A stretch of 54,010 nucleotides of DNA from an uncultured Collinsella sp. (GCA_902490365.1 CABUDQ010000008.1:1-54010); one strand, 5' to 3'. Numbered from the stretch's first letter, positions 1-9,074 are shown. Numbers and translations: made by a program. Notes: generated by a model from the letters alone, not told the origin.

Positions 1-657
1 CTGGCGCGCGAGACCATTGCCATGATCCGTCCCTACCAGGATCGTGCCTACGAACGCTTTGGCCGCCACACCTTCCAGATGAGCGACGAGTTCTATCTGG
101 ACGCCGGCATCGATCCTCCCGAGGCAGACTTTTACGACGGCTATCCGCAGTACTACGACGGCATCGGCATGATCCGCTCGTATCTGGACGAGACCGACGA
201 CGTGCTGACTACCGATGCCGAGCGACTGGCCCGCGTCCGCGAGGCCATCGCCGACCGTGGCCAGCACCTGATGTGCCTCTCGGGCGCCAGCGCGCGAGAC
301 ACCGTGGCACGCTTTTTGGAGTCGCCGCATGGTCTCGGCGGCACCGTCACAGCCATCAAGAACCGCTACTTTGGCGGCAACGTGGACGTGACCGGCCTCA
401 TCGTCGCGTGTGACATTCTGGAGCAGCTGCCCCAAGATCTGTCGGGGGTTATGCTCTTTGTGCCTAAGCTCATGTTCAACGCTGACGGCATGACGCTTGA
501 CGAGTATCATCGTGACGATTTACTCGCAAGCCTTACCAGTCGCGGCGCCGAGGTTCATGTGGTGTCGACCATGCCGCATGAGCTGCTCGATACCCTGGAG
601 CACATCCTTGGCATTGTGCCTGCCGACTCTACTAATTCCGCTGACCCTACCCATTAA
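1..657 (+). CDS. DUF512 family protein, C-terminal part (start outside window)
   Basis: The reading frame is open from base 1, so this is the last 218 residues of a longer protein. It contains the segment EFYLDAGIDPPEADFYDGYP followed by GIGMIRSYLDE and later VDVTGLIVACDIL and LFVPKLMF, the pattern I recognise from DUF512 proteins (full family members carry a PDZ-like and a radical-SAM-like domain before this region). The molecular role of the family is not established. It lies 10 bp upstream of der and points the same way, so the two are probably co-transcribed. An in-frame ATG at base 22 is internal to the family alignment and is not taken as the start. Family assignment is fairly secure; function unknown. 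Confidence 0.8.
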   Translation: MARETIAMIRPYQDRAYERFGRHTFQMSDEFYLDAGIDPPEADFYDGYPQYYDGIGMIRSYLDETDDVLTTDAERLARVREAIADRGQHLMCLSGASARDTVARFLESPHGLGGTVTAIKNRYFGGNVDVTGLIVACDILEQLPQDLSGVMLFVPKLMFNADGMTLDEYHRDDLLASLTSRGAEVHVVSTMPHELLDTLEHILGIVPADSTNSADPTH

Positions 658-667
658 AGGAGAGCAG

Positions 668-2002
668 ATGAAACCTATCGTCGCCGTCGTCGGACGCCCC
701 AACGTGGGCAAGTCCACGCTCGTTAACCGCCTGGCCCAGACCTCGGACGCCATCGTCCACGAGTCTCGCGGCGTCACTCGCGACCGCTCGTATCACACGG
801 CCGATTGGAACGGCCGCGAGTTCACCATCGTCGACACGGGCGGTATCGAGCCGCTCAAGAGCGACGACGTCTTTGCCACGTCCATCCGCGACCAGGCGCT
901 CGCCGCCGCCGAGGAAGCCGCCGTCATCCTGTTTGTGGTCGATGGCCGCACCGGCGTCACCGAGGAGGACGAGTCGGTCGCCCGCATGCTCAAGCGCTGC
1001 GACAAGCCGGTCTTTCTGCTGGTGAACAAGCTCGACAACCCCGATCGCGAAAACGACAGCATCTGGGAGTTCTATTCGCTCGGCATCGGTGAGCCCACGC
1101 CGCTCTCGGCCCTGCATGGTCATGGCACGGGCGACCTGCTCGACGATATCGTGGCCCTGCTTCCGGAGGAAGAGGACGAGGTCGCCGACGAGTTCCCCGA
1201 TGCGCTGAACGTGGCCATCATCGGCCGCCCCAACGCCGGTAAGTCCTCGCTGTTCAACCGCATCCTGGGCGCCGACCGCTCTATCGTGTCCAACATTGCC
1301 GGCACGACGCGCGACGCCATCGACACCGTCGTGGAGCGCAACGGCAAGCACTACCGCATGGTTGACACCGCTGGTATTCGCAAGAAGAGCACCGTGTACG
1401 AGAATATCGAGTACTACTCGATGGTCCGCGGCCTGCGCGCCATCGATCGCGCCGACGTGGCGCTGCTCGTCGTCGACGCCTCCGTGGGCGTTACCGAGCA
1501 GGACCAGAAGGTCATGGGCTTGGCCATCGAGCGCGGCTGCGCCGTCGTGGTGCTGCTCAACAAGTGGGACCTGCTCGACGACGACCGCAAGCGCGAGGCC
1601 TGCATGGAGACCGTCGACCGCCGTCTGGGCGTCATGGCTCCCTGGGCCCAGTATCTGCGCATCTCGGCCCTGACCGGCCGCAGCGTGGAGAAGATCTGGG
1701 CAATGGTCGACGCCGCCGAAAAGACGCGCTCGCAGAAGATCAGCACCTCGCGCCTCAACACGTTCCTCACCGACCTGCGCGAGTTCGGTCATACCGTGGT
1801 GGACGGCAAGCGCCGCCTGCGCATGCACTACGTGACCCAGACGGGCGTCAACCCGCCGACGTTCACGTTCTTCGTCAACCACAGCGACCTGGTCAACGAC
1901 ACCTACCAGCGCTACGTGGAGAACCGCATGCGCTCGACCTTCGATTTTGCCGGCACGCCCATTCGACTCTTCTTTAGGAAGAAGGAGCAAAAGGATGCAT
2001 AA
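668..2002 (+). CDS. der: Ribosome-associated GTPase Der (EngA)
   Basis: Encodes a 444-residue double GTPase needed for 50S ribosomal subunit maturation. Two tandem G domains are visible: GRPNVGKST near residue 9 with DTGGIE and NKLD, and GRPNAGKSS in the middle with DTAGIR and NKWD. A C-terminal KH-like domain follows (RRLRMHYVTQ, then RLFFRKK). The start is placed at the ATG after AAAGGAGAGCAG, because upstream in-frame residues do not resemble the family. The last codons overlap the plsY start by 8 bp, which suggests translational coupling. Length and motif order are normal for the family. Confidence 0.97.
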   Translation: MKPIVAVVGRPNVGKSTLVNRLAQTSDAIVHESRGVTRDRSYHTADWNGREFTIVDTGGIEPLKSDDVFATSIRDQALAAAEEAAVILFVVDGRTGVTEEDESVARMLKRCDKPVFLLVNKLDNPDRENDSIWEFYSLGIGEPTPLSALHGHGTGDLLDDIVALLPEEEDEVADEFPDALNVAIIGRPNAGKSSLFNRILGADRSIVSNIAGTTRDAIDTVVERNGKHYRMVDTAGIRKKSTVYENIEYYSMVRGLRAIDRADVALLVVDASVGVTEQDQKVMGLAIERGCAVVVLLNKWDLLDDDRKREACMETVDRRLGVMAPWAQYLRISALTGRSVEKIWAMVDAAEKTRSQKISTSRLNTFLTDLREFGHTVVDGKRRLRMHYVTQTGVNPPTFTFFVNHSDLVNDTYQRYVENRMRSTFDFAGTPIRLFFRKKEQKDA

Positions 2003-2678
2003 TCCGATTCTGCTGACCGCCATCTGCGCCGTGGTCTCGTTCTTTATCGGGGCGATTCCGTTTGGCCTGATCTTGGGCCGCGTGTTCAACCACACCGACA
2101 TTCGCAAGGCGGGTTCCGGCAACATCGGCACCACCAACGCCCTGCGCGTGGCCGGCCCCAAGGTGGCCGCGCTCACCCTGCTGCTCGACTGCCTTAAGGG
2201 CGCCATCTGTGTCCTTATCGCCCGTCCGCTCATCGCCGATCTGGGCTATGGTTTTCCGCCGAACATCATGGCGCCTGGAGCCCCCGGCGACTGGATGCTC
2301 GGTGTCATCTGCCTGGCAGCGGTATGGGGCCACATCTTCTCGCCCTACCTCAACTTCCACGGCGGCAAGGGCATCGCGGTCGGTCTGGGCGTTATCCTTG
2401 CCTGGTACTGGCCCATTGGCCTGTCGCTGCTGGGCATGTTTATCGTAGCCGTCGCCATTACCAAGTACGTGTCGGTGGGCTCGCTTGCCGCCGCCATCGG
2501 CCTTCCCATCGCCGCTTGTGCGGTCTTTCCGTACAGCAGCCTAGGTCTCAAGTTTTGCATGGCGATGATCGGCATCACCGTGGTGTGGGCCCATCGCGCG
2601 AACATCAAAAAGCTCACGTGCGGTAAGGAGTCCAAGCTCTCGTTTACCAAGCGCGTCACCGAGCCCGACGATAAGTAG
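1995..2678 (+). CDS. plsY: Glycerol-3-phosphate acyltransferase PlsY
   Basis: Integral membrane enzyme of 227 residues that transfers an acyl group from acyl-phosphate to glycerol-3-phosphate, the first step of phospholipid synthesis. Several hydrophobic spans are visible, together with the family signatures GSGNIGTTNALRVAG and FHGGKGIAVGLG. The start is the ATG preceded by AGGAGCAAAAGG inside the end of der. The following gene, gpsA, makes the glycerol-3-phosphate substrate, so the pair is metabolically coherent. The C-terminus ends in a charged tail (TEPDDK). Nothing is missing. Confidence 0.96.
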   Translation: MHNPILLTAICAVVSFFIGAIPFGLILGRVFNHTDIRKAGSGNIGTTNALRVAGPKVAALTLLLDCLKGAICVLIARPLIADLGYGFPPNIMAPGAPGDWMLGVICLAAVWGHIFSPYLNFHGGKGIAVGLGVILAWYWPIGLSLLGMFIVAVAITKYVSVGSLAAAIGLPIAACAVFPYSSLGLKFCMAMIGITVVWAHRANIKKLTCGKESKLSFTKRVTEPDDK

Positions 2679-2687
2679 GAGAGAGTC

Positions 2688-3695
2688 ATGAATGTTGCGC
2701 TGATTGGCTCTGGCTCCTGGGGAACCGCCGTCGCCGGCCTTGCCGCCGCGCGAGCCGAGCGCGTGACCATGTGGGCCCATAGCGAGCAGACGGCCGCCGG
2801 CATCAACGGCGAGCACCGCAACCCGCGCTATCTGGTGGGATACGAGCTACCGGACAATGTGGTAGCAACGACTGAGCTCGCCCAGGCGCTCAACGGTGCC
2901 GACGCGATCATCTTTGCCGTGCCCTCCACACACCTGCGCAGCGTATGCCATCAGGCAGCACCCTTCATCGCCGCCGACACCCCGACACTCTGCCTCACCA
3001 AGGGTATTGAGCCCGAATCCGGCCTGCTTATGAGCGAGGTCATCGCCAGTGAGATCGGCAACGAGTCGCGTGTGGCGGCGCTCTCGGGCCCCAACCATGC
3101 CGAGGAGATCTGCCGCGGCGGGCTTTCTGCCGCCGTCATCGCCAGCAAAGATCCGCAGGTAGGGGAGACCTTTAAGGACCTGCTCCTATCCACGGCCTTC
3201 CGCATCTACCTGTCGCAGGACATGATCGGCGTCGAGGTTTGCGGCGCCATGAAAAACGTCATCGCCATCGTGTGCGGCATTTCCGCCGGTTCTGGTGCGG
3301 GCGACAACACGCTTGCCCTTATCATGACGCGCGGCCTGGCCGAGATCAGCCGTCTGGTGCACGCCCGCGGCGGTCAAGCCATGACCTGCATGGGTCTTGC
3401 CGGCATGGGTGACCTCATTGCCACCTGCACCTCCGAGCATTCGCGCAACCGCACCTTTGGCTACGAGTTTGCCCACGGCGTCTCGCTCGACGAGTACCAG
3501 GCACGTACGCATATGGTGGTCGAGGGCGCCGTCGCGGCCCGCAGCGTCAGTGAGCTTGCCCGTTCACTGGGCGTAGACATTCCGCTCACCTTTGCCGTGG
3601 AGCAAACGCTCTACAACGGTGTTACGTTGGATAGGGCGCTCGAGATTCTTACCGACCGCGTACCCTCCCAAGAGTTCTACGGACTCACCGACTAG
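2688..3695 (+). CDS. gpsA: Glycerol-3-phosphate dehydrogenase [NAD(P)+]
   Basis: Cytoplasmic oxidoreductase of 335 residues that reduces dihydroxyacetone phosphate to sn-glycerol-3-phosphate, feeding PlsY encoded just upstream. The N-terminal Rossmann motif GSGSWGTA, the segment CLTKGIE and the C-terminal domain motifs MKNVIAIVCG, GLAGMGDLIATC and SEHSRNR are all present. A good ribosome-binding site (TAGGAGAGAGTC) precedes the ATG. The 9-bp gap to plsY indicates one operon. Length is normal for bacterial GpsA. Confidence 0.97.
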   Translation: MNVALIGSGSWGTAVAGLAAARAERVTMWAHSEQTAAGINGEHRNPRYLVGYELPDNVVATTELAQALNGADAIIFAVPSTHLRSVCHQAAPFIAADTPTLCLTKGIEPESGLLMSEVIASEIGNESRVAALSGPNHAEEICRGGLSAAVIASKDPQVGETFKDLLLSTAFRIYLSQDMIGVEVCGAMKNVIAIVCGISAGSGAGDNTLALIMTRGLAEISRLVHARGGQAMTCMGLAGMGDLIATCTSEHSRNRTFGYEFAHGVSLDEYQARTHMVVEGAVAARSVSELARSLGVDIPLTFAVEQTLYNGVTLDRALEILTDRVPSQEFYGLTD

Positions 3696-3713
3696 TGCAG
3701 AAAGGCTACTACC

Positions 3714-4385
3714 ATGGGTTCCATTAAAATCGCTCCGTCCGTCCTCTCGGCCGACATGGCCAACCTCAAGGGCGAACTCGACAAGATCGCCGGTGCCGAC
3801 TACGTGCACTTCGACGTAATGGACGGCCACTTTACCGGCAACCTCACCTTTGGCGTTGACATCCTCAAGGCCGTCAAGCGCTCCACCGACGTGCCGGTCG
3901 ACGCGCACCTGATGGTGTCGAACCCCGACGAGACGGTCGATTGGTACGCCGACGCCGGTGCCGACATGATCACCGTGCACTACGAGGCTTCCACGCACCT
4001 GCACCGCACGCTCACGCATCTGCAGCAGCGCGGCGTCAAGGCCGGCGTGGTGCTCAACCCCGCCACCCCCGTGTGCGTGCTCGAGAGCATCATCGACGTC
4101 GTCGATATGGTGCTGCTCATGAGTGTGAACCCGGGCTTTGGCGGCCAGAGCTTTATCCCGGGCACGCTGCCTAAGCTGCACGAGCTTACGGCCATGTGTG
4201 AGCGTCACAGCGTGTCGCCCCTGATCGAGGTCGATGGCGGTATTTCTTCCAAGAACATCGCCGAGGTCGTCAAGGCCGGCGCCAACGTGCTCGTAGCCGG
4301 CTCCGCCGTTTTTAAGTCCGAAGATCCCGCCGCCGAGGTTGCGCTGCTGCAGAAGCTGGGCAATGAGGCCGCACAGGAGGCATAA
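3714..4385 (+). CDS. rpe: Ribulose-phosphate 3-epimerase
   Basis: A TIM-barrel enzyme of 223 residues interconverting ribulose-5-phosphate and xylulose-5-phosphate in the pentose phosphate pathway. Family signatures seen are IAPSVLSADMANL at the N-terminus, HFDVMDGHF, DAHLMV, VNPGFGGQ and IEVDGGI, which supply the metal-binding His/Asp residues and the phosphate-binding loop. It is in line with gpsA and the cysteine desulfurase gene, with short spacers. No unusual feature. Confidence 0.97.
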   Translation: MGSIKIAPSVLSADMANLKGELDKIAGADYVHFDVMDGHFTGNLTFGVDILKAVKRSTDVPVDAHLMVSNPDETVDWYADAGADMITVHYEASTHLHRTLTHLQQRGVKAGVVLNPATPVCVLESIIDVVDMVLLMSVNPGFGGQSFIPGTLPKLHELTAMCERHSVSPLIEVDGGISSKNIAEVVKAGANVLVAGSAVFKSEDPAAEVALLQKLGNEAAQEA

Positions 4386-4391
4386 ACCCTT

Positions 4392-5570
4392 ATGACCGCA
4401 GGTCAAAACCGCATACCCGTGAATCTTGACTATGCCGCCTCGACGCCCATGCGCGCCGAGGCGCTCCTTGCGCAGCGTGAGTACGATGATAGCGAGCTCG
4501 CCGGCGTCAACCCCAACTCGCTGCACTCACTTGGCCGCAAGGCCGCCGCACGCCTGGAAGTCGCCCGTCGCGAGATCGCCCGCAGCTTTGGCGCACGCGT
4601 TCGCCCGTCCGAGATCATCCTTACCAACGGCGGCACCGAGGCCAACCAGCTGGCGCTGCTCGGTCTTGCCGAGGGCGCTCGTCAGCGCGATCGCAAGCGT
4701 AACCGTGTGATCGTATCTGCCATCGAGCACGATTCGATTCTGGACAACCTGCCGCTGCTGCGCGCCGCCGGCTTTACCGTCGATCTGGTGCAACCCTGCC
4801 GTGCGGGCTACATTGAACCTGCCGCGCTCATCGAGCTGCTCGGCGACGACGTGGCGCTCGTAAGCATCATGGCCGCCAACAACGAGACCGGCGTGGTACA
4901 ACCTATCCGCGAGCTTGCCTCGGCCGCGCATACCGCAGGCGCCCTGTTCCACACCGATGCCATCCAGGGCTACTTGCATATTCCGCTCGATGTCACCGAG
5001 CTGGGCGTCGACGCTATGACCGTTGCCGCGCACAAGATCGGCGGCCCCGTGGCTTCCGGCGCTCTCTACCTTAAGACCCGCACGCCACTGCGCCCCCGCA
5101 TTTTTGGCGGTGGACAGGAAGCCGGACGTCGCGCGGGCACGCAGGACCTGCGTACACAGCTGGCTTTTGCCGCTGCCGCCCGCACGCTGGCGCCCCATGT
5201 GGCCCAGGAGCGTACGACGCTGCAAACCCTTTCCAACAAGCTCTATGCCACGCTTACGGCCCATCCTCGCATTCACGCCACGATGGGCGACTACGCGCAG
5301 GCCGATCGTCTGCCGGGTATGGTTTCGATCTACATTGACGGCATGGACTCCGAGGAGCTCATCATCAAGCTCGACGCCGCCGGCTTTGAGGTATCGGCAG
5401 GCTCGGCATGCTCGAGCGGTAGTATGGACCCCAGCCACGTTTTGAGCGCGATGGGCATCGGTCGCGAGCAGGCATTGGGAGCACTGCGCATTTCCTTTGA
5501 TGACCGCGTAAATCCGAGCGATCTGGACGAGTTCGCCCAAACGCTGCTCTCGATCGTGGGTGCCGTATGA
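4392..5570 (+). CDS. Cysteine desulfurase (NifS/IscS-like, class V aminotransferase fold)
   Basis: PLP enzyme of 392 residues that removes sulfur from cysteine for Fe-S cluster or tRNA thiolation. The N-terminal NLDYAASTP motif, IEHDSIL, MAANNETGV, the PLP lysine in AAHKIGGP (about residue 215) and the catalytic cysteine in SAGSACSSG (about residue 340) are all present, so it should be active. No IscU or SufU scaffold or thiolase (mnmA/thiI) gene lies beside it, so the sulfur acceptor cannot be read from context. Its stop overlaps the next start in ATGA. The symbol is left blank because NifS, IscS and CsdB types are not separable by eye. Confidence 0.93.
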   Translation: MTAGQNRIPVNLDYAASTPMRAEALLAQREYDDSELAGVNPNSLHSLGRKAAARLEVARREIARSFGARVRPSEIILTNGGTEANQLALLGLAEGARQRDRKRNRVIVSAIEHDSILDNLPLLRAAGFTVDLVQPCRAGYIEPAALIELLGDDVALVSIMAANNETGVVQPIRELASAAHTAGALFHTDAIQGYLHIPLDVTELGVDAMTVAAHKIGGPVASGALYLKTRTPLRPRIFGGGQEAGRRAGTQDLRTQLAFAAAARTLAPHVAQERTTLQTLSNKLYATLTAHPRIHATMGDYAQADRLPGMVSIYIDGMDSEELIIKLDAAGFEVSAGSACSSGSMDPSHVLSAMGIGREQALGALRISFDDRVNPSDLDEFAQTLLSIVGAV

Positions 5571-6376
5571 TCGTCGCCGAGCTTGAGCGCGCGCTGCTGG
5601 CACGCTATCCCAAGACCAATGCCGAGAGTTGGGACCATGTAGGACTCTCCGTCGGCGACCCTGCCGCGGAGATTACCGGTGTTGCCTGCGCACTCGATGC
5701 GACCGAAGCCAATGTGCACCGCGCCCAGGAGGCCGGAGCCAACGTGCTGCTGACGCATCATCCCATCTATATCAAGGCGCCCGAGGCGTTTTGCCCGCCC
5801 GGCGCGACGCGCCCCCAATGCAGCGCGGCGCTCTACGAGGCAGCCCGTTGCGGCGTGAGCATTATCTCGCTCCACACCAACCTGGACCGCTCGCACGAGG
5901 CACGTATCTGCCTAAGTAGGCTTTTGGACGCCGCGTCCGCAAGCTCGTTGGAGCACGTGGACGACCCCGAGGCCTGCGGACTGGGCGCACTCGCGACCCT
6001 CCACGACCCCTGCAGCCTGCGCAACCTTGCCGCACGCGCCGCAGCGGCGTTTGGCAGCGACCCGCGCGTGTGGGGCGAGGCCGATCACCCGTGCCGCACC
6101 ATCGCAATTTTGGGCGGTTCGCTGGGTGACTTTGGCGAGCTTGCCATCGCCGCCGGTGCGGATGTCATCGTGACGGGCGAGGCGGGCTACCACGTGGCGC
6201 AAGACCTTGCCTTGCGCGGGCTGCCGGTGATCTTGCTCGGCCACGACCGCTCCGAGGAGCCGTTCGTTGATATATTGATGAACTCTGCAGTTGACGCCGG
6301 GGCCGACCCCCGTCATGCGATTAAAATACTGAACCCTTGCCAATGGTGGACTGTGACAAAAGGAGAGAACTTATGA
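5567..6376 (+). CDS. Nif3-like dinuclear metal-centre protein
   Basis: A 269-residue member of the Nif3/YbgI/YqfO family (GTP cyclohydrolase I type 2 homologue). Characteristic segments are WDHVGLSVGDP at the N-terminus, the metal-binding LLTHHPIYIK, SLHTNLDRS, and the C-terminal TGEAGYHVAQD and LLGHDRSEE. Family members form hexameric rings with a two-metal site; the physiological reaction is unsettled. It overlaps both neighbours by 4 bp (ATGA). Pairing with the next gene, a coiled-coil zinc-ribbon protein, is a recurrent arrangement in actinobacteria (for example Rv2230c-Rv2229c), which suggests linked function. Confidence 0.9.
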   Translation: MIVAELERALLARYPKTNAESWDHVGLSVGDPAAEITGVACALDATEANVHRAQEAGANVLLTHHPIYIKAPEAFCPPGATRPQCSAALYEAARCGVSIISLHTNLDRSHEARICLSRLLDAASASSLEHVDDPEACGLGALATLHDPCSLRNLAARAAAAFGSDPRVWGEADHPCRTIAILGGSLGDFGELAIAAGADVIVTGEAGYHVAQDLALRGLPVILLGHDRSEEPFVDILMNSAVDAGADPRHAIKILNPCQWWTVTKGENL

Positions 6377-7092
6377 GCGCCGGCGCTACGCTACTCAAGC
6401 TGCAACAGATCGATTTGGAGCTCGCCCGCAACAAGAGCGAACTTGCCAATATGCCGGAGCTCAAGGAGCTCGCTTCCAAGCGCAAGACCTATGTAAAGCT
6501 CAAGTCCGAGATGACCAAGCTCTACGCCCAACGCAAGGACCTGGACATTGAGCTCGACGATCTCAACACCACCGAGATTCAGACCAACAACGCCATCGAG
6601 GCCGCTAAGAAGCGCCACGTTGACGGCTCCGACTACCGCGAGGTACAGGACCTGGAAAACGAGCTCGCCACCCTGGCCAAGCGCCTGGACAAGATTGAGC
6701 ACACCCGCAAGGATGTCGTTGTCGCCCACAAAGAGGCGCTCGACCGCGAGACCCGCGCGCAGGCCATCATCGCCAAGTTCGAGGAGGGCGTGAAGGCCGA
6801 TACCAAGGCCGCCCGCGCCAAGGCTGCCGACCTGCAGGCTCAGATCGAAGCCGCCACTAAGGAGCGCACCGCTCTTGCCGCCACGCTGCCGGCCGACGTG
6901 CTCACCGACTACGAGCGTCTGCTCAAGCAGTTCCGCGGCTTGGCCGTCGAGACCATCCAGGGCAACATCCCCACGGTCTGCCACACCGCGCTGCAGGCAT
7001 CGTCCATGAGCGACCTCAACCACGACGGCAGCGAGATCACGCATTGCCCGTATTGCCACCGCCTCCTGGTGCTCCCGAGCAAGGAAGCCTAG
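6373..7092 (+). CDS. Coiled-coil protein with C-terminal zinc ribbon (DUF164/CdsZ-like)
   Basis: A 239-residue protein dominated by a long charged coiled coil (about residues 5-180, with repeated LELARNK- and KRLDKIEH-type heptads) and a short C-terminal ribbon ending HCPYCHRLLVLPS. Family members usually have two CxxC pairs; here the second (CPYC) is intact, but the first is reduced to a single Cys in PTVCHTAL, with Pro where the first Cys is expected. The start chosen is the ATG after AAAGGAGAGAACTT that overlaps the Nif3 stop. The family is implicated in RNA or chaperone-like roles, but no reaction can be assigned here. Confidence 0.85.
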   Translation: MSAGATLLKLQQIDLELARNKSELANMPELKELASKRKTYVKLKSEMTKLYAQRKDLDIELDDLNTTEIQTNNAIEAAKKRHVDGSDYREVQDLENELATLAKRLDKIEHTRKDVVVAHKEALDRETRAQAIIAKFEEGVKADTKAARAKAADLQAQIEAATKERTALAATLPADVLTDYERLLKQFRGLAVETIQGNIPTVCHTALQASSMSDLNHDGSEITHCPYCHRLLVLPSKEA

Positions 7093-7094
7093 CG

Positions 7095-8309
7095 ATGACG
7101 GCGGCATCCAACAATTCAATGCAACTTGAGGGAAAAACGATCCTGCTGGGCATTACCGGCGGGATCGCCGCCTATAAGTCGTGCAATATCGTGCGCCTGC
7201 TGCAAAAGCGCGGCGCACGTGTCAAAGTCGTTATGAGCGAGCATGCCACGGAGTTCGTGGGCCCGCTCACGTTCCGCGCGCTCACCAATGAGCCGGTCGC
7301 GGTTGGGCTATTCGACGACCCGTCTGACCCCATCCACCATATCTCGCTTGCGCAGGAGCCCGATCTGGTGGTCGTGGCGCCCGCGACGGCCAATATCATC
7401 GCCAAGATGGCCAACGGCATCGCCGACGACCTCATCTCCACCACGCTGCTTGCGACGCCGCGGCCCGTCGTGATCGCGCCGGCCATGAACAATGGCATGT
7501 GGAAGGCGCCGGCGACGCAGGCCAACATGGCCACGTTGCGCGACCGCGGCGTTCACGTGGTGGGACCCGGCAGCGGCTACCTTGCGTGCGGCGACGTGGA
7601 CACGGGCCGCATGAGCGAGCCCGAGGACATCGTCGAGGCTGTCTGTGAGGTGCTCAACCCCGTGCCGCAAGACCTGACGGGCAAGCGCATCGTCATCACC
7701 GCCGGCCCCACGCACGAGCCGATCGACCCGGTGCGATTCATTGGCAACCGTTCTTCGGGCAAGATGGGTATCGCCCTGGCGGGGGAGGCCGCACGTCGCG
7801 GTGCCGCCGTCACGCTCGTGCTGGGACCGACATCGCTCTACGTTCCCCGCGGTGTGGAGTGCGTGCACGTACAGACCGCCTCAGAAATGCTCAAAGCAGC
7901 GCTGAGCGCCTTCCAGACGGCCGACGCGGCCATTTGCGCCGCCGCCGTCGCCGACTACACGCCGGCGGCCCCGGCGGACCATAAGCTCAAAAAGGCCAAC
8001 GAGCGCCTGGATCGAATCGAGCTCATCGAGACCGTTGACATCTTGGCCGAACTTTCACGCCAAAAGGGAGATCGCCTCGTAATCGGCTTTGCAGCCGAGA
8101 CTGATAACGTCGTCGAGTACGCGCAGCGCAAACTCGCGCGTAAGGGTTGCGATGCCATTATCGCCAACGATGTTTCGCGCGCCGATTCGGGCTTTGGAAC
8201 CGATACCAACAAAGCTTGGATCGTGAGCACAGCGGGCACGCAAGAACTTCCCGTACTAACAAAACCCCAGCTCGCAGATGCAATTTTGGACTTGCTTCAA
8301 AATTTGTAA
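7095..8309 (+). CDS. coaBC: Bifunctional phosphopantothenoylcysteine decarboxylase / phosphopantothenate-cysteine ligase
   Basis: Coenzyme A pathway enzyme of 404 residues. The N-terminal CoaC flavoprotein half has ITGGIAAYKS, IHHISLAQ, VVAPATANIIAKMANGIADD and the APAMNNGMW motif. The C-terminal CoaB half has ITAGPTHEPIDPVRFIGNRSSGKMG and the lysine-rich DHKLKK segment. The start is the ATG two bases after the upstream stop. It closes the plus-strand run that begins before der; the tRNA-Pro promoter begins within 10 bp of its stop and no separate terminator is evident. Confidence 0.97.
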   Translation: MTAASNNSMQLEGKTILLGITGGIAAYKSCNIVRLLQKRGARVKVVMSEHATEFVGPLTFRALTNEPVAVGLFDDPSDPIHHISLAQEPDLVVVAPATANIIAKMANGIADDLISTTLLATPRPVVIAPAMNNGMWKAPATQANMATLRDRGVHVVGPGSGYLACGDVDTGRMSEPEDIVEAVCEVLNPVPQDLTGKRIVITAGPTHEPIDPVRFIGNRSSGKMGIALAGEAARRGAAVTLVLGPTSLYVPRGVECVHVQTASEMLKAALSAFQTADAAICAAAVADYTPAAPADHKLKKANERLDRIELIETVDILAELSRQKGDRLVIGFAAETDNVVEYAQRKLARKGCDAIIANDVSRADSGFGTDTNKAWIVSTAGTQELPVLTKPQLADAILDLLQNL

Positions 8310-8317
8310 AAAAGTTC

Positions 8318-8347
8318 TTGCACAAGGACAAAGTTTCGGGTTAATAT
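8318..8347 (+). promoter_or_regulatory. Sigma-70-type promoter of tRNA-Pro
   Basis: A TTGCAC -35 box and a TAATAT -10 box are separated by 18 bp, and the tRNA starts about 43 bp downstream of the -10 box. This is the clearest vegetative promoter in the window and gives the tRNA its own transcript. Confidence 0.8.
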
Positions 8348-8389
8348 ACTCCCTGTTGCGAGCGAGAGCAGAGCAACAAACAAAAGCTT

Positions 8390-8466
<77 letters not shown>

Positions 8467-8475
8467 GAAGTTTGC

Positions 8476-8507
8476 AGGTCAGGCACCTAGTGCTTGACCT
8501 TTTTTGT
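8476..8507 (+). terminator. Intrinsic terminator of tRNA-Pro
   Basis: An 11-bp stem (AGGTCAGGCAC with GTGCTTGACCT, one G-T pair) and a CTA loop are followed by a run of T. It ends the tRNA transcript. Confidence 0.88.
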
Positions 8508-8510
8508 TTT

Positions 8511-8930
8511 AAGCAATTGCTTAATTTTGATTAAGCAACAGGGTGCCAAAAAACTACCTGAGCGATAATCGCCTTTTGCGGTTACTTGCGCGTTTTTCAC
8601 ACGCTTGAGCCGATTTATTAACGCGATATGAATCTACATACGCGTAGTTGGTATACAGCCGAGTACCGGCTGTATTTATCGCGACGATTTACACAGATAT
8701 AGCAACTGTAACGAACAGACGTGTCGCTGTCTTTATTCCAGCAGTTCACTTAATCGGTGGACGAGTGGGGTGTTGCAACGAAACGCCAAGGAGGATGGGC
8801 TCTATACGAGGACGCCGCAGAGGCAATGGCGGGGGGAGTACGGAGGGCGCCCTGAGAGCCGCTGTATGACCCCATGTCTCCTTAACTCGATTATTTGTGT
8901 TTCAAGCCACAAATCGGTCGAGCAATTGCC
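8511..8930. other. Non-coding gap between tRNA-Pro and the sensor-kinase operon
   Basis: No convincing gene is seen in about 420 bp. Two small palindromes stand out: TTGCTTAAT/ATTAAGCAA with a 4-nt spacer (8517-8538), which overlaps the perfect 12-mer AAGCAATTGCTT, and a 9-bp stem ATACAGCCG/CGGCTGTAT with a 5-nt loop (8653-8675). Short open frames here have no recognisable domain and no well-placed ribosome site. The stretch 8770-8860 is purine-rich and includes an isolated AAGGAGG. It may be degraded DNA at the edge of the G+C-rich cassette. Confidence 0.4.
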
Positions 8931-8962
8931 AAAAGAAAGGCCCATGCAGGATTGCACGGGCC
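8931..8962 (-). terminator. Intrinsic terminator of the lanFEG-like/two-component operon
   Basis: On the minus strand, GGCCC-TGCA pairs with TGCA-GGGCC (one internal mismatch, 4-nt loop) and is followed by TTTCTTTT. It lies about 110 bp beyond the sensor-kinase stop, the expected place to end that operon. Confidence 0.75.
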
Positions 8963-9074
8963 TTACATCAGATCAAATTTGAGCTAGAAGCACCAAATGG
9001 GGCAGACGCAACACCATCTCGTCGCGCCCTCGGCGAGCGACATATCACAGTCGAGGTAGACATCGAGGAAATAG

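Noticed and set aside
647..2233. Open frame of 528 codons antisense to der
   Set aside because: Antisense shadow of a G+C-rich gene; the translation is a low-complexity Val/Asp/His/Gly mix with no domain.
8648..8869. 73-codon plus-strand frame after tRNA-Pro
   Set aside because: No start with a ribosome site, begins inside a palindrome, and matches no family.
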